A stretch of 11,346 nucleotides of DNA from an uncultured Opitutia bacterium. GTDB lineage: Bacteria > Verrucomicrobiota > Verrucomicrobiia > Opitutales > UBA953. Location: NCBI GenBank assembly GCA_937875975.1, contig CALEEU010000214.1, forward strand, positions 1 to 11,346, written 5' to 3'. Below the pieces are notes generated by a model, which made no database searches, was not told where the DNA came from, and was given only the letters and a program-made list of their open reading frames with translations. The translations under genes and the position numbers were made by a program. This document shows positions 5,324 to 11,346 of the stretch, in pieces (position 1 is the first letter of the stretch; every line of letters starts with the position of its first letter).

Positions 5324-6313
5324 TCAGGATTTGCGCAGGGTGACCTCGCCCGAGGAGACGATGGTCTTGCGGCCCCCGCCGGTGCGGAGAATCAAGGAGC
5401 CCTCTTCATCGATGCCGTCAACGATGCCCGCGATGGGATCGCCACGCAGGCCAACCCGCACGGACTTGCCAGCGAGGACATCATGGGACTGCCAAAGCCT
5501 GCGGAACGAACGCGACCAGGTGCCTTCCTCGAATTGCTCCCAAGCGTGGAAGAGCGCAGCAATGACGGCCGCGGCCTCACGATTGACGTCGATGGGTTGG
5601 CCGAGCGCCGCTTCGAGCGAGCCGGCGGTCGGACGGATCTCGGTGGGGAAATCTTTGGGCTGACCCGTGAGGTTGAGGCCGAGGCCGAAAACCAATTCAC
5701 GGACCGAATCCGCGTCGAGGCGCGCCTCGGTGAGCATGCCGGCAACCTTGCGTCCGTCCGGCGACTGGAGGTCATTGGGCCATTTCAGGCCGAGCTTGAG
5801 GCCGAGAGATTTCTCGACGTGCGAGCACAGCGCCAAGCCCATCCAAAGCGTGAACGGCTTGAGCCGCTCCGGCGGGATGAACGGTCGGAAAGCGAGGGAC
5901 AGGTAGAGGTTACCCGATTGAGTGCTATGCCACTTGCGACCCAAGCGGCCGCGGCCAGCCCGCTGCGAACGAGCGAGCACCGCAAAGGGCGCTTCTTGAC
6001 CCGCAGCGAGGCGTCGTTCCGCCTCGGAGTTCGTGCTATCGACTTCGGCGAGCAGGTCGACGCCGGGAGAGACCTTGAGGCGGCGCAAATGGGCATCGAG
6101 CAAGGCCGCGTTGATCTCGCGCGGCACGGACTTCAACTCATAGCCCTTCCGGGTCGAAGCCTTGAAGACGAAGCCGTCGGCACGAAGGCGCTCCATCCGG
6201 CTCCAGATCGCCACGCGGGAAACGCCGAGTTCCTTCGCGAGACGGTCGCCGCTCACTGGTTCGCCGTCGGCTTCGAGGAACGCCAGGAGGATGCTGCTGT
6301 CGAGGGCGGCCAT
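5324..6313 (-). CDS. birA: Biotin-[acetyl-CoA-carboxylase] ligase with N-terminal HTH, 329 aa
   Basis: BirA activates biotin to biotinyl-5'-AMP and attaches it to the carrier lysine of biotin enzymes. Parts: a winged helix-turn-helix at about 5-60 (GDRLAKELGVSRVAIWSRM), a catalytic domain with DSTN (92-95), the biotinyl-AMP loop QRAGRGRLGRKW (117-128), KWPND (177-181) and the active lysine Lys189 in RKVAGMLTE. A C-terminal SH3-like domain follows from about 275 to the end. The HTH suggests a group II, bifunctional repressor-ligase, but no biotin synthesis gene or BirA-type operator is visible in this window. ATG at 6313 is four bases after the nadC stop. Confidence 0.95.
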   Translation of the reverse strand: MAALDSSILLAFLEADGEPVSGDRLAKELGVSRVAIWSRMERLRADGFVFKASTRKGYELKSVPREINAALLDAHLRRLKVSPGVDLLAEVDSTNSEAERRLAAGQEAPFAVLARSQRAGRGRLGRKWHSTQSGNLYLSLAFRPFIPPERLKPFTLWMGLALCSHVEKSLGLKLGLKWPNDLQSPDGRKVAGMLTEARLDADSVRELVFGLGLNLTGQPKDFPTEIRPTAGSLEAALGQPIDVNREAAAVIAALFHAWEQFEEGTWSRSFRRLWQSHDVLAGKSVRVGLRGDPIAGIVDGIDEEGSLILRTGGGRKTIVSSGEVTLRKS

Positions 6314-6317
6314 GCGA

Positions 6318-7244
6318 TCAGATCCAGTCGAGTCCTATATCGCACCATGGCGCGGCATGGGTAAGCGCACCGCTTGAGACGAAGTCCGGCGCGAGGGCGC
6401 CAATCAGCGGGAGAGACTCCAGGCTGACGCCGCCGCTGACTTCGGACCAAGCGAGGCCACGGAGTCGCGGGATGGCCTCACGCAGGTCGGCGAGCGGAAA
6501 ATTATCAAGCAGGATGATGTCGGCGCCGGCTTGGAGGGCTGGGCGAATCTGGTCGAGGCGGTCGACCTCGACTTCCACGAGGAGATCGGGGCGGCTTTCA
6601 CGCGCGCGCAGGACCAGCTTGGTGATCCTTTCGCCGGCCGTGGCGCCGCCAGCCGCGAGATGGTTATCCTTCACCATGATGCGGTCGAAAAGCCCGAGGC
6701 GATGATTATAGCCGGCGCCTTGGCCGACCGCGTACTTCTCGAGCATGCGGAAGCCCGGCGTCGTCTTGCGCGTATCGAGCAACTTTGTCGGCGACGAACC
6801 TAGCGCGAGGACATGCTCACGGGTATGCGTCGCCACGCCGCAGAGGCGCTGCAGGAAGTTAAGGAGAATCCTTTCGGCCGAAAGGAGTTCGGAAGCCGGG
6901 CCTTCGACTTCGGCGACCGCGGTGCCGGCGGGGACGAACTGACCGTCATAGGCAAGCGGCTTGGCGTGACAGCGGCCGCCGTAGGCGGCGAAGACCACGT
7001 CCAGCAGGCCGAGGCCGGCGAGGACCATGGGGCGACGGGCGACCACGCGGGCGCGGGCGCGGGTGGCGCCGACGAGCAGGGCCGCGGAAGGATCGCCGGT
7101 GCGGAGCGGCCGCTCCGCGAGGCCTAAGCCGGAGAGGTCCTCATCACGCGCGAACTCCGCGAAACGAAGCAGCCACGCCTGGTCCAGTTCGTCCCAGCGG
7201 AGACGGCGGATAAGTCGGTCGGTTTGGCCCGGATCGCGCGGCAT
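6318..7244 (-). CDS. nadC: Nicotinate-nucleotide pyrophosphorylase (quinolinate phosphoribosyltransferase), 308 aa
   Basis: NadC converts quinolinate and PRPP to nicotinate mononucleotide, CO2 and pyrophosphate in de novo NAD synthesis. The signature region runs from LLDTRKTTPGFR (155-166) through LEKYAV (168-173), NHR (180-182) and VKDNH (191-195), containing the substrate-binding Arg/Lys/His residues. ILLDNF and the C-terminal DFVSSGALTHAAP are also typical. The common GGGxNHR is GAGYNHR here, a mild change. This is the only gene in the window with a clear Shine-Dalgarno: AAGGTGA (7256-7250), five bases from the ATG at 7244. It follows dnaJ by 39 bases and precedes birA by four. nadA and nadB are not here. 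Confidence 0.95.
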   Translation of the reverse strand: MPRDPGQTDRLIRRLRWDELDQAWLLRFAEFARDEDLSGLGLAERPLRTGDPSAALLVGATRARARVVARRPMVLAGLGLLDVVFAAYGGRCHAKPLAYDGQFVPAGTAVAEVEGPASELLSAERILLNFLQRLCGVATHTREHVLALGSSPTKLLDTRKTTPGFRMLEKYAVGQGAGYNHRLGLFDRIMVKDNHLAAGGATAGERITKLVLRARESRPDLLVEVEVDRLDQIRPALQAGADIILLDNFPLADLREAIPRLRGLAWSEVSGGVSLESLPLIGALAPDFVSSGALTHAAPWCDIGLDWI

Positions 7245-7259
7245 AGGTTCACCTTATGA

Positions 7260-7275
7260 CCCGACCCCCGTCGGG
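7260..7275 (-). other. Hairpin in the dnaJ-nadC spacer
   Basis: CCCGAC pairs with GTCGGG (6 bp) around a four-base loop, just upstream of the nadC Shine-Dalgarno at 7256-7250. No T run follows on the minus strand, so it is not an intrinsic terminator. It could set a processing or stability boundary between dnaJ and nadC message segments, or be chance. Confidence 0.3.
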
Positions 7276-7283
7276 CAAGGGGG

Positions 7284-8417
7284 TTAACGGAAGAACTCCT
7301 TGAACTTCGCGCGCCAGGATTCGGAAACCGGCGCGGCTTCGTCGCCACAGGCGGCGGCATAGGCCTTGAGGGCTTCCTTTTCCTTGTCGGTCATCTTCTT
7401 CGGCACATCGATGTCGACGCGCACGAGGAGGTCGCCCGCGGTCGAACCGCGGAGCGGCGGCATCCCTTCGCCGCGGAGGCGGAAGATCGTGCCGCCCTGG
7501 GTGCCGGCAGGAATGTTGAGCGTGGTCTTTCCCTTCAGCTTCGGGACGACGATCTTGCCGCCGAGGGCGGCGATCGAGAACTTCACCGGCACGCTGCAGG
7601 CGAGGTCATCGCCGTCGCGCTCGAAGAGCTGGTGATCCGAGACCGTGACATAGACGTAGAGGTCGCCCGCGGAAGCACCCCGGCGACCGGCCGAGCCGTT
7701 GCTGCTGGAGCGGAGCTTGGTCCCCGTGTCGACGCCGGGAGGGATCCGCAGGCTGACCGTGGATTCGGCGACCGTGCGGCCTTCGCCGGAGCAAGGCTTG
7801 CAGGGCTTGTCGATGCGTTCGCCTTGACCGCCGCAGGACGGGCAGGTCTGTCGCATCTGGAAGAAGCCGTTCGAGCGGACGACCTGGCCTTGACCGGCGC
7901 AAGTCGGGCAGCGGCTCTTCTTGGAGCCGGGCTCGGCGCCGGAACCCGCGCACTTCGCGCAGGCGACGTGCTTGCGGTAGGGGATCTTGCGTTCGACGCC
8001 TTCCGCGGCCTCTTCGAGCGTGATCTTCAAGTCGACGCGCAGGTCTTCGCCGGCGTCGTCTTGGCTCTCGCTCGCGCCACCGCCGAAACCACCGAAGCCA
8101 CCGCCGCCAAACATTTGTTCGAAGATGTCGCGCGGATCGGTGCCGCGGAAGCCGCCGCCGGCCGGGCCACGACCGGCGCCCGCGCCCTTGTTAGGGTCGA
8201 ACGCCGCTTCGCCATGCTGGTCGTACAGCTTACGCTTCGCGTCATCACTGAGGACCTCATAGGCCCGGGAAACTTTCTTGAACTTCTCCTCGGCCTCCTT
8301 GTCGCCCGGATTGCGGTCGGGGTGGAACTCCATCGCTTTCTTACGATAGGCCTTCTTGAGCTCATCAGCGGACGCGCTCTTCGAGACGCCCAGCAGGGTG
8401 TAATATTCGTCGGCCAT
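7284..8417 (-). CDS. dnaJ: Chaperone protein DnaJ (type A Hsp40), 377 aa
   Basis: DnaJ delivers unfolded substrates to DnaK and stimulates its ATPase. All type A parts are present: a J domain at 1-70 with HPD at 32-34; a Gly/Phe-rich linker at about 78-115 (GGGGFGGFGGG); and a zinc-binding domain with four CxxC pairs at Cys153/156, Cys170/173, Cys192/195 and Cys206/209, each followed by GxG-type residues. The C-terminal substrate-binding domains follow. Length is standard. It starts nine bases after the grpE stop with no Shine-Dalgarno, so translation may be coupled. dnaK is not in the window. No CIRCE element was found near the operon start. Confidence 0.97.
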   Translation of the reverse strand: MADEYYTLLGVSKSASADELKKAYRKKAMEFHPDRNPGDKEAEEKFKKVSRAYEVLSDDAKRKLYDQHGEAAFDPNKGAGAGRGPAGGGFRGTDPRDIFEQMFGGGGFGGFGGGASESQDDAGEDLRVDLKITLEEAAEGVERKIPYRKHVACAKCAGSGAEPGSKKSRCPTCAGQGQVVRSNGFFQMRQTCPSCGGQGERIDKPCKPCSGEGRTVAESTVSLRIPPGVDTGTKLRSSSNGSAGRRGASAGDLYVYVTVSDHQLFERDGDDLACSVPVKFSIAALGGKIVVPKLKGKTTLNIPAGTQGGTIFRLRGEGMPPLRGSTAGDLLVRVDIDVPKKMTDKEKEALKAYAAACGDEAAPVSESWRAKFKEFFR

Positions 8418-8426
8418 CGGGAAGGC

Positions 8427-8933
8427 TTACTTGGCGGCGCCAGCGGAGACGAAAACGGCGGCCGGGCGGAGGACGCGGTCATGGAGCAACCAGCCCGAGC
8501 GGGCGACGCGGAGCACGGTGCCTTCGGCGACATCCGCGCTGGGCTCGGAGCCCACGGCTTCGTGACGGGAGGGGTCGAACGGTTGGCCCGCTGGATTGAC
8601 CTCGATGAGGCCCTGCGCCGAAAGAATCGCGCGCAACTGGCCGACGGCCATGCGGAAGCCTTCGGCGACCGCGCGTCCGTCAGCCTGCTTTGACGCGGAC
8701 TCCAGGCCGAGATGGAGTGAATCCAGGGCGGGCAGAAGGTCTTCGAGCAGGCCCGTGGTGGCGAACTTGCGGAGTTCGATGCCCTCGCGATGATGACGGC
8801 GCTGTTGGTTCTGCTGATCGGCGTTACTGCGCAGGACGGTGTCCTTGAGGAGCGCGACCTGTCCTTCGAGCTCAGCGATACGGGTCGCGGCGTCGGGCTG
8901 GGTCGATTCGGGGGAAGAGGTCGGTTCGGTCAT
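8427..8933 (-). CDS. grpE: Nucleotide exchange factor GrpE, 168 aa
   Basis: GrpE releases ADP from DnaK and completes the DnaK-DnaJ cycle. It has a Ser/Pro/Thr-rich N-terminal tail, a long helix with coiled-coil character at about 17-60 (RIAELEGQVALLKD), the helical dimer motif LLEDLLPALDSL (62-73), and the C-terminal beta domain ending GWLLHDRVLRPAAVFV (147-162), which is the family signature. PFDPSRHEAV is also characteristic. It begins four bases after the stop of the asmA-like gene and is nine bases from dnaJ. The gene order grpE-dnaJ is common in bacteria. Confidence 0.95.
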   Translation of the reverse strand: MTEPTSSPESTQPDAATRIAELEGQVALLKDTVLRSNADQQNQQRRHHREGIELRKFATTGLLEDLLPALDSLHLGLESASKQADGRAVAEGFRMAVGQLRAILSAQGLIEVNPAGQPFDPSRHEAVGSEPSADVAEGTVLRVARSGWLLHDRVLRPAAVFVSAGAAK

Positions 8934-8937
8934 GAGA

Positions 8938-9708
8938 TTATTTTTCGCCGAGCAGCTTTTCGGTCACGGATTTACGGAGGCGCTCGCGGGCGAGGTCGAG
9001 CATGAGTTGCGGCTGCTGTTGGACGGCCGTCTGGACGGCCTGCGTGCCCATCGGGCGGGAGACTTTCTCGTCGAAGTTACGCTCCGTGATGTCGCGGGCC
9101 TCGAAGACGAAATTGAAGGCCTGGTCGACGACCACCTTGCGCTGGTCGGTGCCGTCGCCAGAGATGATGGTGATGCGGTCAACGCGCACGCGCAGGCGCT
9201 TGATGAGGAAAGGCTGCTTAGCGCTCGGCTGGCCGGGCGTGGGCTTGGGAGCGTTGGCGACCGGCGCGGACTTGAGCCCGTTAAAGATGTCCTTGGCATT
9301 ATTATCGGCGAGGAAGTCAGCCTTGCCGACAATGGTCAGGTGCTCGACGTCGAGTTCAGCGTCGTTGACGACCTGACTCCCGCCTTCGAAGAACGTCAGG
9401 AGATCGAGATCGAGGGCGAGCCGACGCACCTTGAGGAACTCCTTCTCGGACCAACGGGTCGGGTTAGTAATCGTCAGGCCGCCATAGGATAGGCGACCGG
9501 CGAAGAGATTCGTGTCGTTCGACTCAACGGACAGATGGGCACCGGACTTCGTGGCGAGGGAGGAGTCGAGTAACTTGGGGGAGAAGCGGCCCAAGGCCCA
9601 GACGCCCAGTAAGCCCACCATCACGAGGAATAGCGCCACGCCGCAAAGCATCGTGAGAAGCTTACGGAGGGCGGACCCGAGGCGGGTGCTTTTGGAGGGG
9701 GTGGACAT
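8938..9708 (-). CDS. AsmA-like membrane-anchored protein, 256 aa
   Basis: The protein has a basic N terminus, one transmembrane helix at about 17-40 (MLCGVALFLVMVGLLGVWAL) and a beta-rich periplasmic part. The stretch from about 68 to 130 (LFAGRLSYGGLTITNP, then VRRLALDLDLLTFF and LDVEHLTIVGKA) has the repeating pattern of AsmA/TamB/DUF748 proteins, which form lipid-transport or outer-membrane-assembly bridges. It is far shorter than classical AsmA (about 600 aa). A Pro/Ala/Lys linker at about 147-166 splits two beta-rich halves, and the C terminus is helical and charged. The start at 9708 is chosen because it gives a normal signal anchor; a frame opening at 9768 adds 20 unlikely residues. 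It is the first gene of the seven-gene operon. The family call is by pattern, not a database match. Confidence 0.7.
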   Translation of the reverse strand: MSTPSKSTRLGSALRKLLTMLCGVALFLVMVGLLGVWALGRFSPKLLDSSLATKSGAHLSVESNDTNLFAGRLSYGGLTITNPTRWSEKEFLKVRRLALDLDLLTFFEGGSQVVNDAELDVEHLTIVGKADFLADNNAKDIFNGLKSAPVANAPKPTPGQPSAKQPFLIKRLRVRVDRITIISGDGTDQRKVVVDQAFNFVFEARDITERNFDEKVSRPMGTQAVQTAVQQQPQLMLDLARERLRKSVTEKLLGEK

Positions 9709-9727
9709 CGATTGACGCTGAAATCGA

Positions 9728-9756
9728 GCAGTAGGCGTGCCACTGAGCAGGGTCAA
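9728..9756 (-). promoter_or_regulatory. Possible promoter of the asmA-like/grpE/dnaJ operon
   Basis: On the minus strand TTGACC (9756-9751) is followed by a 17-base spacer and TACTGC (9733-9728), a poor -10. Start would be near 9721, giving a leader of about 13 bases with no Shine-Dalgarno. The -35 box lies inside the first copy of the direct repeat described at 9746-9785. Confidence 0.35.
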
Positions 9757-9785
9757 CGGTGGAGGCAAAAAGCAGGGTTAACGGG
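9746..9785. repeat. Direct repeat AGCAGGGTYAACGG, two copies
   Basis: Copies lie at 9746-9759 (AGCAGGGTCAACGG) and 9771-9784 (AGCAGGGTTAACGG), identical except for one C/T change and 25 bases apart start to start. They cover the putative -35 region of the minus-strand operon. A regulator-binding site is a reasonable guess; no known operator was recognised. Confidence 0.55.
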
Positions 9786-9795
9786 CATTTTTCTC

Positions 9796-9869
9796 GGATG
9801 GGCGGCGTTGGGTTGCCCGGTCGAAGTGGGCAGGCGGGTCCTTCTGTCCCGGAGGTGTGACGCCCATCC
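9796..9869. other. Candidate structured RNA element in the hisG/asmA intergenic region
   Basis: Perfect 9-bp arms GGATGGGCG (9796-9804) and CGCCCATCC (9861-9869) could close a 74-base domain. Inside are two hairpins: TTGCCC/GGGCAG (9813-9818 with 9828-9833, with one T-G wobble) and CGGG/CCCG (9835-9838 with 9848-9851), each with a nine-base loop. The loops contain GAAG and CTTC, which are complementary. This is a three-way-junction layout with a possible loop-loop contact. It matches no riboswitch class I know, and the strand is undetermined; GC-rich DNA can give such folds by chance. Confidence 0.28.
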
Positions 9870-9947
9870 CGCGCCCAGTTGAGCGCCGCCCGCTGGGTCG
9901 AGGTAAGGCTTGCGGAGGGGCGGTGGGTGGGCTTCCTCCATACTCCA

Positions 9948-10832
9948 ATGAGTCAGGAAGCCGCCAAATTGATGCTCGGTCTGCCTAAAGGCAGCCTGGA
10001 AGAGGCCACTCTCCAGCTGTTCGCCCGGGCCGGGTTTCCCGTCACCAAGAGCAGCCGCTCTTACCGCCCCTCCTTCGATGACCCTGCCCTCGACGGCCGC
10101 TTCATCCGCGCCCAGGAAGTCGCCCGTTATGTCGAGCATGGCTTCTTTGATTGCGGCCTCACCGGCCAGGACTGGGTCCAGGAAAACAACGCCGATGTCG
10201 TGCAGGTCTGCGAACTCATTTACAGCCGCGCTTCCGCCCAGAAATCCCGCTGGGTCCTCTGCGTGCCCGAAGCCTCCCCCGTCCAGACCGCCAAGGATCT
10301 CGCTGGAAAGCGCGTCGCCACCGAACTCGTCGAGACCACCCGCCGCTGGTTCAAGGCGCAGGGCGTCGAATGCGAAGTCGAATTCTCCTGGGGTGCGACC
10401 GAAGTAAAGGTGCCTGAACTCGCCGACGCCATCGTCGACATCACCGAGACCGGCTCCTCCATCAAAGCCAACAAGCTGCGCATCGTCGCCCAGCTCATGG
10501 AGACCACCACCGTCCTCGTTGCAAACAAAGCCGCTTGGGCCAATCCCGCCAAGCGCGCCAAGATCGAGCAGATCGTGCTCATGCTGCAGGGCGCCCTCGC
10601 CGCGCAGCACATGGTCGGCCTCAAGTTCAACCTCCCGAAGGCCAAGCTCGACCAAATCGCTGCCGCCCTCCCCGCCTTGCGTAATCCGACGGTGTCCCCG
10701 CTAAGCAATCCCGAGTGGATCGCGGTGGAGACCATCATCGACGCCCGTCAGGCCCGCGAATTCATCCCGACCCTCAAGGCCGCCGGCGCCGAGGGCATCG
10801 TGGAGTATCCGATCAACAAGCTCGTCTACTGA
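9948..10832 (+). CDS. hisG: ATP phosphoribosyltransferase, long form with regulatory domain, 294 aa
   Basis: HisG makes N1-(5-phosphoribosyl)-ATP from ATP and PRPP, the first and feedback-controlled step of histidine synthesis. Landmarks: LMLGLPKGSLEEAT (8-21), GFFDCGLTGQDW (65-76), and the PRPP loop within DAIVDITETGSSIKAN (160-175). A C-terminal ACT-like histidine-binding domain spans about 218-294 (MVGLKFNLPK to EGIVEYPINKLVY). The presence of that domain marks the hexameric long form, which needs no HisZ. The start at 9948 is chosen because the family begins about here; the frame is open from a TTG at 9879, but the extra 23 residues look like translated leader. No Shine-Dalgarno is seen. 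It is followed by an aguB-like gene after 11 bases, and no other his gene is in the window. Confidence 0.95.
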   Translation: MSQEAAKLMLGLPKGSLEEATLQLFARAGFPVTKSSRSYRPSFDDPALDGRFIRAQEVARYVEHGFFDCGLTGQDWVQENNADVVQVCELIYSRASAQKSRWVLCVPEASPVQTAKDLAGKRVATELVETTRRWFKAQGVECEVEFSWGATEVKVPELADAIVDITETGSSIKANKLRIVAQLMETTTVLVANKAAWANPAKRAKIEQIVLMLQGALAAQHMVGLKFNLPKAKLDQIAAALPALRNPTVSPLSNPEWIAVETIIDARQAREFIPTLKAAGAEGIVEYPINKLVY

Positions 10833-10843
10833 CGACCTGCGCC

Positions 10844-11346
10844 ATGGCTGACTCCGTCCGTATCGGTCTCATCCAGCTCACCGCTGAGGACACTCCAGCG
10901 GCGAACGTGCGGAAGACCATTCCCCGCATCGAAGAAGCGGCGGCCAAGGGCGCCAAAATCATCGGCCTGCAGGAGATGTTCACGACGAAGTATTTCTGCA
11001 TCAACCAAGACCCGAAGAACTTCGACCTCGCCGAGCCGATCGAGACCGGCCCTTCCGTGACGGAGCTGGCTAAGGTCGCTAAGCGTCTCGGCGTCGTCAT
11101 CGTCGCCCCGCTCTTCGAAGCGCGCGGCAGCGAAGTCTACCACAACACCGCGGCCGTCATCGACGCCGACGGCACCGTGCTCGGCAAGTACCGCAAGATG
11201 CACATCCCGCAGGATCCGGGCTTCGAGGAGAAATTCTATTTCACGCCCGGCGATCTCGGCTTCCGCACCTGGAAGACCGCGCATGGCGACATCGGCGTGC
11301 TCATCTGCTGGGACCAGTGGTACCCCGAAGCCGCTCGCCTCACCGC
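10844..11346 (+). CDS. aguB: N-carbamoylputrescine amidase, nitrilase superfamily (partial, 3' end off window)
   Basis: The first 167 codons are present and the gene continues past the right edge. The nitrilase-fold catalytic triad is visible: Glu44 (LQEMF), Lys118 (YRKMHIP) and Cys155 (LICWDQWYPEAARL). FYFTPGDLGF before the cysteine and DQWYPEA after it are typical of AguB, which hydrolyses N-carbamoylputrescine to putrescine, CO2 and ammonia in the arginine-agmatine route to polyamines. The ATG at 10844 is 11 bases after hisG stops, so the two are probably co-transcribed. Agmatine deiminase (AguA), its usual partner, would be expected next, outside this window. Another carbon-nitrogen hydrolase specificity is possible but less likely. 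Confidence 0.92.
   Translation, partial: MADSVRIGLIQLTAEDTPAANVRKTIPRIEEAAAKGAKIIGLQEMFTTKYFCINQDPKNFDLAEPIETGPSVTELAKVAKRLGVVIVAPLFEARGSEVYHNTAAVIDADGTVLGKYRKMHIPQDPGFEEKFYFTPGDLGFRTWKTAHGDIGVLICWDQWYPEAARLT

Noticed and set aside
5096..6364. Long plus-strand open frame (422 codons) opposite birA and coaX
   Set aside because: It is antisense to two well-supported genes, and its Arg/Glu/Ala-rich translation has no domain pattern. High GC content keeps such frames open.
7260..7275. Terminator between dnaJ and nadC
   Set aside because: The hairpin has only six pairs and no T run on the minus strand.
7632..8693. Plus-strand open frame (353 codons) opposite dnaJ and grpE
   Set aside because: Antisense shadow of two complete chaperone genes; the translation is low-complexity Ala/Gly/Arg/Leu.
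9796..9869. A tRNA gene in the 74-base fold
   Set aside because: The length fits, but there is no T-loop consensus, no D-loop GG with partners, and the stems do not have tRNA spacing.
9879..9947. N-terminal extension of HisG from a TTG
   Set aside because: HisG proteins begin close to the LMLGLPKGS segment; the extra 23 residues translate the G-rich leader.
9709..9947. CIRCE heat-shock operator before the grpE-dnaJ operon
   Set aside because: I looked for TTAGCACTC-N9-GAGTGCTAA or a near match and found none.
9753..10655. Minus-strand open frame (300 codons) opposite hisG
   Set aside because: Antisense shadow of hisG; it would also run through the intergenic repeat and the hisG leader.
1..11346. 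Mobile elements, CRISPR arrays, phage genes, defence or toxin-antitoxin systems
   Set aside because: No transposase or integrase motifs, no spaced repeat array, and every gene with a recognised family is housekeeping. I found no new multi-gene system here.

Overview
This window looks like ordinary core chromosome of a high-GC, Gram-negative-type bacterium. I think a member of Verrucomicrobiota (Opitutae-like) is most likely. That rests on remembered family resemblance: a long-form PurM of the type shared with Bacteroidota, a one-cluster ferredoxin next to an OsmC-like gene, a membrane-anchored LysM protein, and near absence of Shine-Dalgarno motifs. No marker gene here settles it. I see no transposase, phage gene, CRISPR array, toxin-antitoxin pair or defence system.

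Left part (1-908, minus strand): the first 17 codons of a probable OsmC-family gene run off the left edge. Upstream of it lie a strong intrinsic terminator, a 77-residue ferredoxin gene whose promoter implies a nearly leaderless transcript, and a small membrane-anchored protein of unknown function. Its 5' end abuts or overlaps that of the divergent purM.

Middle-left (903-4334, plus strand): purM (purine synthesis) is followed by a convergent tRNA-Pro(UGG) with encoded CCA. Then comes a lysM-nudix-pfkB cluster with very tight spacing (8 bp gap, then a 4 bp overlap). A textbook intrinsic terminator lies inside the first part of the Nudix coding region. This is the most unusual thing in the window.

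Middle-right (4331-9708, minus strand): seven tightly packed genes read asmA-like, grpE, dnaJ, nadC, birA, coaX and a two-helix membrane protein. They join the DnaK co-chaperones with enzymes for NAD, biotin attachment and coenzyme A. The last gene's stop codon overlaps the stop codon of the convergent pfkB.

Right part (9709-11346): a 238-bp divergent intergenic region holds a direct repeat over the putative operon promoter, a possible three-way-junction RNA fold and a G-rich tract. It is followed by long-form hisG and a truncated aguB-like N-carbamoylputrescine amidase running off the right edge.

Functionally these are housekeeping pathways (purine, histidine, NAD, CoA, biotin, polyamine, protein folding). 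The candidates for novelty are regulatory and architectural rather than a new gene system.
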